DNA of 64,000 nt from Spongiactinospora rosea (GTDB lineage: Bacteria > Actinomycetota > Actinomycetes > Streptosporangiales > Streptosporangiaceae), in assembly GCF_003315795.1 (NCBI RefSeq), contig NZ_QMEY01000003.1, positions 124,001-188,000 on the forward strand, given 5' to 3'. Of the stretch, positions 51,638 through 61,015 are shown in pieces. Made by a program: the position numbers and the translations under genes. The notes beneath the pieces were generated by a model. The model saw nothing but the letters and a program-made list of their open reading frames with translations, ran no database searches and was not told where the DNA came from. Position 1 is the stretch's first letter. Each line of letters begins with the position of its first letter.

Positions 51638-54583
51638 TCACACGTCAGGAGGTGACGCTTGCCGATCCTCCTCGGGATCGGGCTCCGTGAAGAGTCCTGC
51701 TCCCAGGGCCGGGGCGCCGTCACTCGCAGGAATCATGTCGGCATCAGTGGGCTGCGGATCCTCGACAGCGGAAGCCTCATCCTCGACCTCCTCCGCGAGC
51801 GTCGGCAGGACGTATTCTTGGCCAAGTTCCGCCAAATGCAGCGGCAGAGGCAGAGCGAGGGCCTGAGGGTAGTCCGGTGGCTGGCGCAGCTGGTGTACGG
51901 CGAGCGCCAGCGTTTCCGGATCGTCACCGTCGTCTTGGTGGCATCCGAGAACGGCGATTTCCACCAGCCCGGGGTTCCAGCCGGGGATGTTAGTGTCAAT
52001 TCTGGTATGACCCTTGTGCTCGCCGACGCGACGGGGGGCCAGTTTGTCGGCCTCAATGGCCGAGGTCCTGAACTGTGCCGGCTTGGGCGTGGTGCTGTAG
52101 AAGACGCGGCTCGCCCCGGCACACTGCGGTACCCACAGGTGTGATGGCAGTCCGTTCGCCTCGTCTTTCGGGTTGACGCCCCACCACTGAGGGGTCTCCC
52201 GGCCCTGCACGGTTCGCACACGGACGAGCCGCAGGTTCGGGTGCAGCCGCCGAGCCGGCGCGTGGCCGTCGCGGATGCGGTCTGCTTCCACTTGGCCGTC
52301 CTGAAGCCACGTCCAGTGCGAGCGGGCGTTCTGCCCGTGGGCGAGGAGCAGTGTGGGAGCGCCACGCAGGGAACGAAGCATCTTCTGCAGCCACTCCTCC
52401 GTGTCGCGCCGCTGCTTGTCCATGGCGCGGTAGTAGCCGCCCGGCTCGCCGTTCTCAGCACCGGGCACGGTGACCTCCGCAAGTCGCGTCAGCTTCAGCA
52501 GCAGCGCGGGGTATGGGATCCACGCATTCGCCTCGGGGTCCCAACCCTGGACAGTGGCGATTCCGCTGCCTGATCCCTGTGGTGTCACGAGCACGGCGAT
52601 CGGGACGTACGCCGCCCATCGATTGCGTGCCGTGCGATTCTTCCTGACGAGCCAGACCGCGGCGTATCGTAGTCCGACGGGCAAGTTCTCACCAAGGCCA
52701 TGCTCGGGGTGCACACGAATGCCGAGCTGCCGCAGGCCATCGTCCCAGGCCATGGAAACGCGGTGATCGAGGGTTTTCACCGAGTCGTATCGCCCAGCCT
52801 TCTTGGGCACCGTCACGAACTGGGTGAGCGCGCCGGCGTCCGCGAAGCCGAGCCTGAGCGCGAACTTGGGGTCGTGGTCGCCAGTCTCGAAGTCGGCCCT
52901 GCGGTCGAGTTCCACCAGTGCCAACGTGGGAGCCGTGCCTGTGATGTCGTCGGCGAGCCAGGAGCGGGCGCTGGTACGCCGGTCACGGACGGCCGCGCCG
53001 ATCGCCGAGGAGGTACGGGGCCTCCCCTTCGGCGGGAGGGCAAGCCCTTCGCCGAGGCCGGCCGTCAGTTTGACGCAGTGCAGCCGCACGGTGAGCTCGG
53101 CGGACTGCCACTCAAGGGTCACCGGATCGGCGGGGCGTGCGGCCTCGTACTGCGCCTCGCTGAAGACGCCGCTCTCACCTTTCAATCCAAGTCGTTCGAC
53201 GAGTCCCGTGACCGCTGCCTCGCGTAGTTCACAGGTTTGCCAGAGAAGCCGTGCTTCCAGTGTGGGAAGCGTCCCCGGATCGGCCTTTGGGGTCAGCGAG
53301 GACATCGCAAAGGCCGCGCCTACCCGCCGTTCCTCTGCCCTGCGGGCGTCTTCTGCAGGCTTGTCCTCCTTCTTCACACCGGTGGGAGGAGCGTTGAGGG
53401 GTTTCGCGGACCTCACTCGCCGCGTGCGAACCAATGTGGAAGTCGCCCGCACCTCGGGGGGAAGGGCCTGCTCGGCCCACTCGGTGAGCTCAGAACGCTG
53501 ATGCGACATGAGGCCCGCCTTGACCTGGTGGCCGCCCATGGCCGTGCTGTACACGATGCCCGCACGCAGCCCCTGGTCCAGCCACTTCTCAGGCTGGGAG
53601 AGGATGTCGTCCGCACCGGGGAAGGGCTCGGCCAGCGAGATCCCGCGAAGGATGCCGGTCGGTCCGCCGTTCACCCAGCCGGTGGTCCACTCTCCTCGCT
53701 CCTTGTTCCAGCGTCTTTCCACCTTGGCCAGCGCGTAGCGCTCACTGAGCGGGGCGCCCGGCAGGTACGGTGTTCGCGGCCGCAACAGCACCGTCGTCCT
53801 GCGCCGATACGGCAGGTGGACCATACCGGTCGCCGAGCTCACCCTCGTCGCCCAGCGGCGGATACCGAAGTGCAGGTGAAAACGGGGGAGAGGGTCGAAG
53901 GGAACGGTGTGCAGGGTGATGTTGAGAACGACCGAATACCACCAGGTACGTGCGCCGGACTGGGACGGAAGCGGTTGAGAGACCAGTTCGGCGCCCTTGT
54001 CGCGAGGGCCGCGGGGCACGGCGCGGAAATGGAGCCGACCGGCGGCGTGCTCGTACGGACCGAGGGCCAGGACGCGTCTTGCCAGCCAGTCGGTGCTGAG
54101 CGGGAATTGGTGCGCAAGGGGTGCGGCCGTGCCGCCGATCAAAGTCGTGGGGCATTGGAGCAACTCGGCTTCGACCGGTTCCCAGATGGGTGGGGATGCC
54201 GACAGCTCGGCGCGGACGCCCTTGAGGAAGGCGCGGTGTTCCGGCTCCGGCCGTAGGTCTCCCAGCCAGCGGTCCAGCAGCGCACGAAAGACAGGGGCAG
54301 GAAGCGGGTCCACGACTTCCGCGGGCACGTACAGCCAGTGCTCCGACGGGCGGGGCAACGCCAGGAGGTCGGGGGCGAAGGCCTGGATCACCTGCTCGAA
54401 GCGGTAGGTGGGCACCGTGCGGTAGGGCTCGGTTTCCTCGGGACGCCCCAGGTTGCAAAGCGCGAGGATCGCGTCGCGCCAGTTCTCGGGGAAACGCAGT
54501 GCGCGGTAGCGGCCCACCATGGTGGCATCCGGCGAGACGGGTTGCCAGGAGGAGGTGCGGATGGAGTCGTAGTTGACGGGCAC
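51638..54583 (-). CDS. pPIWI-RE protein (prokaryotic Argonaute-like)
   Basis: 981 aa from a GTG at 54583 with TGAGGA 4 nt upstream, 8 nt after the helicase stop; the longer frame upstream overlaps the helicase and is not protein-like. The N-terminal part fits the pPIWI_RE N-terminal/DUF3962 region (GRYRALRFPENWRDAILAL). The C-terminal RNase H-like part has GWNPGLVEIAVLGC followed by QLRQPPDYPQALALPLPLHL, the conserved segment with Arg/Glu for which the family is named. pPIWI-RE proteins are predicted to recognise R-loops or guide-target hybrids together with a DinG-type helicase and a REase, acting on invading plasmids or phage. Confidence 0.85.
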   Translation of the reverse strand: MPVNYDSIRTSSWQPVSPDATMVGRYRALRFPENWRDAILALCNLGRPEETEPYRTVPTYRFEQVIQAFAPDLLALPRPSEHWLYVPAEVVDPLPAPVFRALLDRWLGDLRPEPEHRAFLKGVRAELSASPPIWEPVEAELLQCPTTLIGGTAAPLAHQFPLSTDWLARRVLALGPYEHAAGRLHFRAVPRGPRDKGAELVSQPLPSQSGARTWWYSVVLNITLHTVPFDPLPRFHLHFGIRRWATRVSSATGMVHLPYRRRTTVLLRPRTPYLPGAPLSERYALAKVERRWNKERGEWTTGWVNGGPTGILRGISLAEPFPGADDILSQPEKWLDQGLRAGIVYSTAMGGHQVKAGLMSHQRSELTEWAEQALPPEVRATSTLVRTRRVRSAKPLNAPPTGVKKEDKPAEDARRAEERRVGAAFAMSSLTPKADPGTLPTLEARLLWQTCELREAAVTGLVERLGLKGESGVFSEAQYEAARPADPVTLEWQSAELTVRLHCVKLTAGLGEGLALPPKGRPRTSSAIGAAVRDRRTSARSWLADDITGTAPTLALVELDRRADFETGDHDPKFALRLGFADAGALTQFVTVPKKAGRYDSVKTLDHRVSMAWDDGLRQLGIRVHPEHGLGENLPVGLRYAAVWLVRKNRTARNRWAAYVPIAVLVTPQGSGSGIATVQGWDPEANAWIPYPALLLKLTRLAEVTVPGAENGEPGGYYRAMDKQRRDTEEWLQKMLRSLRGAPTLLLAHGQNARSHWTWLQDGQVEADRIRDGHAPARRLHPNLRLVRVRTVQGRETPQWWGVNPKDEANGLPSHLWVPQCAGASRVFYSTTPKPAQFRTSAIEADKLAPRRVGEHKGHTRIDTNIPGWNPGLVEIAVLGCHQDDGDDPETLALAVHQLRQPPDYPQALALPLPLHLAELGQEYVLPTLAEEVEDEASAVEDPQPTDADMIPASDGAPALGAGLFTEPDPEEDRQASPPDV

Positions 54584-54590
54584 GGTGTCC

Positions 54591-57500
54591 TCAGCGGTGG
54601 TGTTCGAGGTTGGACAGGGCGTTGTACAGCGGTTGGTAGAGCAGCCGGGCGAGGGCCGCGTCCGCCGGGTCCGGGAATGCCAAAGAGTCGGCGTCGGCGT
54701 CGAAGTAGGGAGTGAGGATGGAGCGGAGGGCTGTGAGGAGGCCGTCCTCAAGGGGGACCGGGCCCGTGGCGCCGGGAGACAGCGCGCGGGCCGTCTCCGG
54801 GGCGAAACTGGCATCGACGAAGACGACCCGGGCAGGCACTCCGCCCCGTACAAGCCGGCCGATGACCTGCCACATGGTGACGAGCTGGTCCCAGGCGAAC
54901 GCCCGTTTCTCCCAGGGCGACAGCCGCGAAAAGATGTAGCGCCGGGACAACAGGCGACGCCATTCCTGCCGCGCCTCGTGGCGGAAGTCGAGCCCGGCCC
55001 TGTCGAGTCCGGCGGCCTTTGCCACAAGCTCGCCGAACGTGGCCGGACCCGTGCGGTTGTCAGGCCGCCTCTGGTTCCGGACGAAACGGCACACCCAGTC
55101 GTTCACGGCGAAGATCGCCAGTGCCAGGTCGTCGGGACGGGGGTGCGGTCGGGCCAGGAACAGTACGGTGCCGAAAGCCGCGTTGCGCTCGGAGTTGAGG
55201 ATGTTGTGCCCACGCTCGACCGCCAGCAGGGGCGCCACCAGCAGTTCGGCATCGTGGTCCTCGGCGAACATGGCGAGGTCGCCCCGCCGCAAAGTGGTGG
55301 CGTGCTCAGCGATCGCTGGTTCCGTGCCGCGTACGGACTGGTCGAGGTCGGCGTCGTCGGCGGCCAGGACCCGTACCCTGCCCCGCCAGCGGTCCAGCCC
55401 GTGCAGCGTGTCGGCGACGGCGTTCGCCTCCCTGTAGCTACCGACGAGCAGGATCGCCCGGCGCCGGTTGTCGTCCCCGACGAGGGCCAGCTCTTCCTCC
55501 AGCGGGCTCGCTCCGCCACCTCGTCCGGGGCTGCCCAGGCGCATGGCGAGAGCCCTGGCGGCCACTGGCCGGACCTTGGGGGCGGTGCCGGACAGCCTCA
55601 TGGGTGTTCCGTCGGCGTCATAGAGGAAACGCGTGGCGAACCGCGATTTTCCCACCGCGTCGAGCGAGCGTTCCGACGGCATGAGCACGGCGCCCACGGG
55701 GGCCAGGACGTGGGCGCGGGTCGAAGCTCCGGCCCAGCTGGTGCCCGACATGAGCACCACGTGCGGTCCAGGGCGCCCCTGCCCCGGGTCCGCACCCAGC
55801 TCGTGGAGGGAGAGAAGCAGTTCCCGGCCCACGCCCGCACACCGGAAGAAGCGCAGGGTGCCGCTGTTGTTGCCGTCTTCGTCGCGTTCCCGCTCGTCCG
55901 GGAGGTATTGGAAGCCGAGGACGTTGCCCATTGGGGCCTCGGGGATGAGCGGTGCGTAGTCGAGCGGCGGGCGCCTGGCCAGCTCGTTGCCAGTGGAGTC
56001 CAGCCGGAGGGCGGCCTCGACCTGGGGCCAGAGGAACGTCAGGCGCTCCAGCCGCTGGTGGAGAGCCGACAGCATGAGCAGGAACTCAAGCCGCCTGCAG
56101 GTCAGGTCGCGCCACGTGTCGCCTCGCGTGGAGGCAGGTGTCCCCTCGATCAGCTTGTCGAGCAGAGCCTTGACACGGGCGCGGGTACGGGCCGTGTTGA
56201 GGGTGTGCAGGAGGTCGCGCGTGGTGTCGATCAGGTCATCGGTGCTGGTGCCGTACGGGCCGGAGCCGCCCAGCGGATCGTCGCGGAAGGCGTCCAGGAG
56301 CTCAGTGAGCTGTGAACGGAGAGGGTCCCGGAAGCTCTGGCTCTCGTCGGCGTCGGGTGAATCGTCGTCGTAGGGCTCGTAAAGCTGACGTTCGTCATGC
56401 ACGCCTTCGGAGCCCGCGTGCTGCTCGTCGAACCAGTCCCCGAGCAGCTTCTCCTGCAGGGTCCACGGGCTGAAGTACTCGATGTCCGCCCAGTCGCGCA
56501 GTTCCTCTTCCGAGATGAGCAGCCGGTAGAGCCGGTCGGTTGCGGCGGTGACAACGGTCAGCGCCGAGTTCCACCGCTCGATGTCCTGGTCCGTGAGGGG
56601 CAGTCGGCCGCGCCGCGAGAGCTCCTCGATCTTGTGGGTGTGCAATTGGTCGAGCCAGGAGTCGGGATCCGGGCGGACGAGTGTCGCCGAGGGGGCGAAG
56701 ATCTCGTCCAGCTTCATCTGGACCGAGTCGGCCTCGTCGACGATGACGATGTCGCTGAGCAGGCAGGCGAGTTCGAGATAGCGCAACCGCTCTTCGTTGA
56801 GGTGTTGCGGGACGGCGCTCTGCACGAGGCTCGCCGGGTTGGCGACCCAGATCAGTCCTTCGACGAGGTTGCGCGCCGCGCGGTGACGTGGGCATTTCGC
56901 CCACACCGGGCAGCCACGCCGGCTGCCCCGCAGTTCGTCGGCCGGGCGTTTCCGCGCGGCCTCGCCCGGCTGGTACGGCGCAGGCAGAACGATGTCGGAA
57001 GTGTGCTGCACTTTCCGCTGCTCCGGGTGGAGAGCAGTGCACGGCGCGTCGGCGTACCGCAGCGGCTGGATGGCTTCCGTGCCCCGCAGCGCGTCGATCA
57101 CACACGTCGTACTGAGGTCGTCGAAGCCCGCCGCGTCATGGTCGAGAAGGTTGTCCAGACCGCGTGAGGCGAGCCGGCGATGCAGTCGCTGCACATGGGT
57201 CTCACGTGTGGTTGGTCCCAGCACTGGGACGGCGGCAAGCTCCAGGTCGTTCAGCAGCTCGCAGAGTCGCAGCTGCTCGGCGACGTCGCCGACGACGAGG
57301 GTGACGCGCAGATTTCGCCGGGCGGCCCAGACCGCGACGAGCGTCATCAGCGTGCTCTTGCCCGCACCCACCATGCCGGCCAGATGCATGAGCCCGTTGA
57401 GGTGAATATCGTCCCGTTCGCTGAAGTTCCGGCCGTCGGCACCACGAGGCGCGAACCGCAGCTCGTTGGTGCGCCCCTCCCAGTTACCGGGCCGCTCCAC

Positions 57501-58163
57501 GCCCAGCTCCCTTTCCCGCTCATCCATCCAGACGGCCGTGGCGAGCAGCGCGGAGCGCTTGATCGTCAGCGGGGCACCTCCGCCAGGACGTCCCTGCGCG
57601 AGGTCGTGACCGGGGATGGGATCGAAGATCAGCGCCTCGGGGATGGTGACGGACGTGGGACGGCGGCGGTCCATGAATCCGCTGCGCCCCGCAGGGGCGA
57701 GGGGAAGCGGCTTGCGTGCGTGTTGTGGCAGCCGGGCGAGCGCGTCGTCGTAGACCGTGACGCGGTCGAACGCGATCGTCGGGGTCAGCTGGAAGGCGGG
57801 GCCGCCGTCCTCAGAAACGTCGTAGGCGCGCAACCTCGTGGGCACCTGGCGGTACAGGTCCAGCGCCTGGTGCCAGGCGCGGCGTCGGCGCAGCGTCCAG
57901 AGCAGGTGCCGGGCGGCGATGAGCATCGTGTCGTGCTCAGCCGTGCGGGCCAGCCCGGCCGCGCGGGCGAAGGGGTAGCCACCGAGCAGCGTGTATACGC
58001 CTTCGGCAGGCTCTTCCGGGGCCAGTCGCTGCAGGAGCCGCAGGGCCAGTTCGACCTGGCACAGGTGGGCCGGTTTCATGCCTTGCAGCGCTACGGTCAG
58101 GCCGCTCCAGACCTGGCTGAGTTCGCGGCTGACCGGTCGATGCCAGCTTTCGCGGTCACGCAC
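54591..58163 (-). CDS. DinG-like helicase of the pPIWI-RE system (pPIWI_RE_Z)
   Basis: 1,190 aa. Walker A LAGMVGAGKSTLM at ~261-273, DEAD-like box IVIVDEADSVQ near 474, and C-terminal helicase motif WQVIGRLVRGGVPARVVFVD. Cys residues near 375, 421 and 426 (CTALHP; GCPVWAKCPRH) sit where DinG/XPD helicases carry the Fe-S cluster, though the spacing is not classical. The ATG overlaps the REase gene by 8 bp. In the family model this helicase unwinds R-loops or duplexes recognised by pPIWI-RE. Confidence 0.85.
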   Translation of the reverse strand: MRDRESWHRPVSRELSQVWSGLTVALQGMKPAHLCQVELALRLLQRLAPEEPAEGVYTLLGGYPFARAAGLARTAEHDTMLIAARHLLWTLRRRRAWHQALDLYRQVPTRLRAYDVSEDGGPAFQLTPTIAFDRVTVYDDALARLPQHARKPLPLAPAGRSGFMDRRRPTSVTIPEALIFDPIPGHDLAQGRPGGGAPLTIKRSALLATAVWMDERERELGVERPGNWEGRTNELRFAPRGADGRNFSERDDIHLNGLMHLAGMVGAGKSTLMTLVAVWAARRNLRVTLVVGDVAEQLRLCELLNDLELAAVPVLGPTTRETHVQRLHRRLASRGLDNLLDHDAAGFDDLSTTCVIDALRGTEAIQPLRYADAPCTALHPEQRKVQHTSDIVLPAPYQPGEAARKRPADELRGSRRGCPVWAKCPRHRAARNLVEGLIWVANPASLVQSAVPQHLNEERLRYLELACLLSDIVIVDEADSVQMKLDEIFAPSATLVRPDPDSWLDQLHTHKIEELSRRGRLPLTDQDIERWNSALTVVTAATDRLYRLLISEEELRDWADIEYFSPWTLQEKLLGDWFDEQHAGSEGVHDERQLYEPYDDDSPDADESQSFRDPLRSQLTELLDAFRDDPLGGSGPYGTSTDDLIDTTRDLLHTLNTARTRARVKALLDKLIEGTPASTRGDTWRDLTCRRLEFLLMLSALHQRLERLTFLWPQVEAALRLDSTGNELARRPPLDYAPLIPEAPMGNVLGFQYLPDERERDEDGNNSGTLRFFRCAGVGRELLLSLHELGADPGQGRPGPHVVLMSGTSWAGASTRAHVLAPVGAVLMPSERSLDAVGKSRFATRFLYDADGTPMRLSGTAPKVRPVAARALAMRLGSPGRGGGASPLEEELALVGDDNRRRAILLVGSYREANAVADTLHGLDRWRGRVRVLAADDADLDQSVRGTEPAIAEHATTLRRGDLAMFAEDHDAELLVAPLLAVERGHNILNSERNAAFGTVLFLARPHPRPDDLALAIFAVNDWVCRFVRNQRRPDNRTGPATFGELVAKAAGLDRAGLDFRHEARQEWRRLLSRRYIFSRLSPWEKRAFAWDQLVTMWQVIGRLVRGGVPARVVFVDASFAPETARALSPGATGPVPLEDGLLTALRSILTPYFDADADSLAFPDPADAALARLLYQPLYNALSNLEHHR

Positions 58164-59304
58164 GAGTGTCGCCCTTCTGCCTGCGGAGCCGGGCCCTGGC
58201 CCGTCCGATCAGGTCTGTGTCGGAGAGGAGAGGCAGGTCGCGGGCCTGAGAGGGGCGGTTCCGCTCGTACACGGAGATGTAGTCGCGCCTGGCGGCGACC
58301 CGGTGGTGGGGTACGACCCAGAACGCCTCGTCGTACGGCGGCTCCTGCGGCACCGGGCGTGCAGAACGGCCGAGAAACAGCGGGTTGGCCCAGTCCTTCA
58401 CGTCGATGGCCCAGCGGTGACCGTCGGGAAAGGTGACGAGCAGGTCGTAGGCGTCATAGCCTGGCCACATCCGCACGGCTGGCCCCAATGCCGTCAACTC
58501 CTTCTGCAGAGCCGCCTCGGCACGCCCAGGCCCGGTGACGAACTGCCGCACCGGCCGCTCGACCTGGTGCACCTCGCCCATCTCCGCCGGGCGCAGCCGT
58601 CTGCCCAGGGGCGCCGGTCCCTGGCGGCGGCAGCGGTCGCGCTCGCACCACCACTCCCCGTCATGGATGGGGATGAGCAGTGTCAGACAGCGCCCACAGC
58701 AGACGTAATCACCGTCGTACCGATAGCTGTCGGGAACCGGCAGGTAAATGCGCCGGATCAATTCGTGGACCGGCTCCAGGACCAGGTCGTTGAGGACCTC
58801 GAAGCTCTCCGGCGCGGTCAGGACAGGGCGCTTGACGAGCAGCTCGCGGAAGGCGCTGTAAGCCTCCTCCTCCCCGAACGCTCGGCACAGGCGAAAAGCG
58901 GTGTGAAGGATCTCGCGGTCGCGGAAGGCCAGCGCGCTGTCGCGGGTGCGCTCGGCCCACTCGTGGCAGAGCTCGGTCGGCCGCCCGGAGTCCGCGTCCA
59001 GCAGCCGGTCCTCCTGGCCGATCGCGTCCGCAGGCAGGTCCACCGGCCAGTCGGCGAGGGGCACTTCCTTGCACCAGGACACGAGTTCGGTGAGGCTCGC
59101 CGGGGGCGTGGCCTCCCTGAGCAGACAGGCGAGGACCGTGCGGTCCAGCGCCCGCTGGGCCTCCGGCGGGTAGGGCAGGGTGAACGCGTCGAGACCGGTC
59201 TGCGCGTCGAGCGCGAGCATGGCGCCGGCCAGCGTACGGACCAGCGGAATGCCTTGGTGGGCGGCCCATTCCACGGCGGCGTCAGGCAGCGTGTCGGTGG
59301 TCAT
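58156..59304 (-). CDS. PD-(D/E)XK endonuclease with zinc ribbon (pPIWI-RE associated)
   Basis: 382 aa from the ATG at 59304, overlapping the previous TGA by 4 bp. The helical N-terminal two thirds include a Cys ribbon (YVCCGRCLTLL then WWCERDRC, residues ~215-240). The C-terminal nuclease core has MWPGYDAYDLLVTFPDGHRW then AIDVKDWANP, the D...D-x-K of restriction-type nucleases. It is the REase partner of the pPIWI-RE three-gene core. It overlaps the helicase start by 8 bp. Confidence 0.85.
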   Translation of the reverse strand: MTTDTLPDAAVEWAAHQGIPLVRTLAGAMLALDAQTGLDAFTLPYPPEAQRALDRTVLACLLREATPPASLTELVSWCKEVPLADWPVDLPADAIGQEDRLLDADSGRPTELCHEWAERTRDSALAFRDREILHTAFRLCRAFGEEEAYSAFRELLVKRPVLTAPESFEVLNDLVLEPVHELIRRIYLPVPDSYRYDGDYVCCGRCLTLLIPIHDGEWWCERDRCRRQGPAPLGRRLRPAEMGEVHQVERPVRQFVTGPGRAEAALQKELTALGPAVRMWPGYDAYDLLVTFPDGHRWAIDVKDWANPLFLGRSARPVPQEPPYDEAFWVVPHHRVAARRDYISVYERNRPSQARDLPLLSDTDLIGRARARLRRQKGDTRA

Positions 59305-60935
59305 CGGGCTTCTCCTGAAGCGGTGCACCAACGGCGGGCTTCGCAATCAGCACAGTGGTCGCCGGGGGTAGGGGTGTAGGTCTCGTCGCTCGCCCATCCG
59401 GCGGCGAGTCCAGCGACGATCTCGTCTGCCTCGTCGCGGATCGCCTGGTCAAACGGATCGAACTCCTCGCAAACCGACCCGTTCTCCCGAAGAATCTCCA
59501 GCTCGATACGTGAGCGGCGGGGATCGCCGCCGGGGACGCCGGCCGCCATCAGTAAGACGGCCAGTGCAAGCTGCGGATATTCGCGGAGCAGGGAACGGCC
59601 TTCCCAGGTACGCCGCGACGCGGTCTTCGTCTCACGCCACACCCAGCCGCCCGCTTCGGTGTAGAGCAGGTCAGGATCGGCGATGACGACCGCATCCACG
59701 ACAGGGTCGTAGGCGGCCAGACGCCACTGCGCGCGGACGAGTTCACCCTCCGGAAGCTCGTCGAGCGGGCAGAAGGCGCGGTGCTCTTTCACCATGCGGA
59801 CAGCGGAGCCCAACTCGTCCTCTGCCAGGCCCGGCAGTTCCGTGGGCAGTGGCACCTCCCGGCAAGGGATCCGGGAATGTTCGCTGTGCCGGTCGTTGAG
59901 CCAGGCGTCGACTGCGCGGCCGCGGCGGATCGCCTCGTTCTCGACCCGGCCGTCCTTGATGTACAGGGTCCGTGTCAGATGGAAGCGCGCCGGGCAGGAC
60001 TCGTAGGCGCGCAGGTCGCTGATGGAGACGCTGCGCCGCTTGCGTGGACGGCGAGGGGCCGGTACGCCGAGCAGCCCTGGAACTTGGGGAAGAGCCGTGC
60101 AGCCGAGTAGTCCTTCACAGGTGGTGCAGTCCGAGCCCGGGCGCAGGGCCTGCCCGTCAAGGATGGCGGCGTACCGCTCCTTGGCGTGTTCCTCGAACTG
60201 GCGTACTGCCTCTTCGGCATCCCAATCCGCCAGGACGAGGGGCTTCCCATCGGCGAGGCCGACGCCGATGACGCGAACCCGCTGCGGCTTGACCGCATCG
60301 GTCTCGACCTTCCGGTAAGGCTCGCCGAAGGACCCGCGAGCCGGTACTCCGGTCGCCGCGATCGCGGCGGCGCCCGCGATCTCCGCCTCCGCCCGGTTCT
60401 CCTTGGCGGAGCCGATGGACGGAATCCAGATTTCCCGCACGGAGCCGTCCCGGGTGGCGTACCTTCGGCACCAGGCGGTGCGCTCGTACTGCATAACCCC
60501 TCTCGTGTCCGGTTTGCGCAGCCGACTCAGTCCCACCCATTCAGTGGCCACGGGGAACGTGACCGGGTATCCGGCAGCCTCATGCCGAGCGCGAGCGGCG
60601 AGGTAGGCCGGCACGGCTTCGAGCGCCCACGCGCGGTGCACGGGGTGACAGTTGCGGGTGTGCCGGCCGTCCGTCAGCGCGGCCTGCACGCTGCTGCCAT
60701 GGTGCTCGATCGCGTCGAGCATGCTCTGCACCGGTGCGAAGAAGAAGTCCTGGACGGGCTTCCTACGGGAGCGTTCGGGGGTCTGCGTCAACAGCGGGCG
60801 GGCCCGAAGGGCCCTTCCCCAGGCGCAGGCGTCCGCTTCCGAGCGCAGCAAAGGCAGGCCGATCCGGACCACGTCGGATCGGCCGCTGAGGCCGGAAGGC
60901 ATCGGGTGAGTGCTCACGACAACAGGGAACCGCAT
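59301..60935 (-). CDS. Cas4/RecB-like PD-(D/E)XK nuclease with Cys clusters
   Basis: 544 aa, first gene of the pPIWI-RE operon. The C-terminal nuclease core has IADPDLLYTEAGGWVWRETK then TASRRTW (D...E-x-K). It is followed by a C-terminal Cys set GDHCADCEARRWC, as in Cas4/AddB-type nucleases that hold an Fe-S cluster together with an upstream Cys (SYESCPARFHL region). A further C-x-x-C-x-x-x-x-x-C group sits near residue 270 (SDCTTCEGLLGC). No cas genes or CRISPR arrays are nearby. Its role is probably end processing in the pPIWI-RE defence response. ATG 47 bp from the divergent kinase gene frame. Confidence 0.82.
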   Translation of the reverse strand: MRFPVVVSTHPMPSGLSGRSDVVRIGLPLLRSEADACAWGRALRARPLLTQTPERSRRKPVQDFFFAPVQSMLDAIEHHGSSVQAALTDGRHTRNCHPVHRAWALEAVPAYLAARARHEAAGYPVTFPVATEWVGLSRLRKPDTRGVMQYERTAWCRRYATRDGSVREIWIPSIGSAKENRAEAEIAGAAAIAATGVPARGSFGEPYRKVETDAVKPQRVRVIGVGLADGKPLVLADWDAEEAVRQFEEHAKERYAAILDGQALRPGSDCTTCEGLLGCTALPQVPGLLGVPAPRRPRKRRSVSISDLRAYESCPARFHLTRTLYIKDGRVENEAIRRGRAVDAWLNDRHSEHSRIPCREVPLPTELPGLAEDELGSAVRMVKEHRAFCPLDELPEGELVRAQWRLAAYDPVVDAVVIADPDLLYTEAGGWVWRETKTASRRTWEGRSLLREYPQLALAVLLMAAGVPGGDPRRSRIELEILRENGSVCEEFDPFDQAIRDEADEIVAGLAAGWASDETYTPTPGDHCADCEARRWCTASGEAR

Positions 60936-61015
60936 CCTGTGAACTTAGTCAAGCGACAGTAAGTCTTCTGTCTTGGTAACGTATGAGCGTGAACACCACG
61001 GAGTGGGAGGACGCG
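60936..61015. promoter_or_regulatory. Divergent promoter region of pPIWI-RE operon and kinase
   Basis: This short region must drive both directions. It contains an imperfect inverted repeat (GACAG at 60955-60959, CTGTC at 60968-60972) and, on the minus strand, TTGACT. No clear -10 boxes could be identified. Confidence 0.35.

Noticed and set aside
59301..60935. Cas4-like nuclease as evidence for a CRISPR system
   Set aside because: No CRISPR repeat array and no other cas gene were seen in the window; operon context points to pPIWI-RE.
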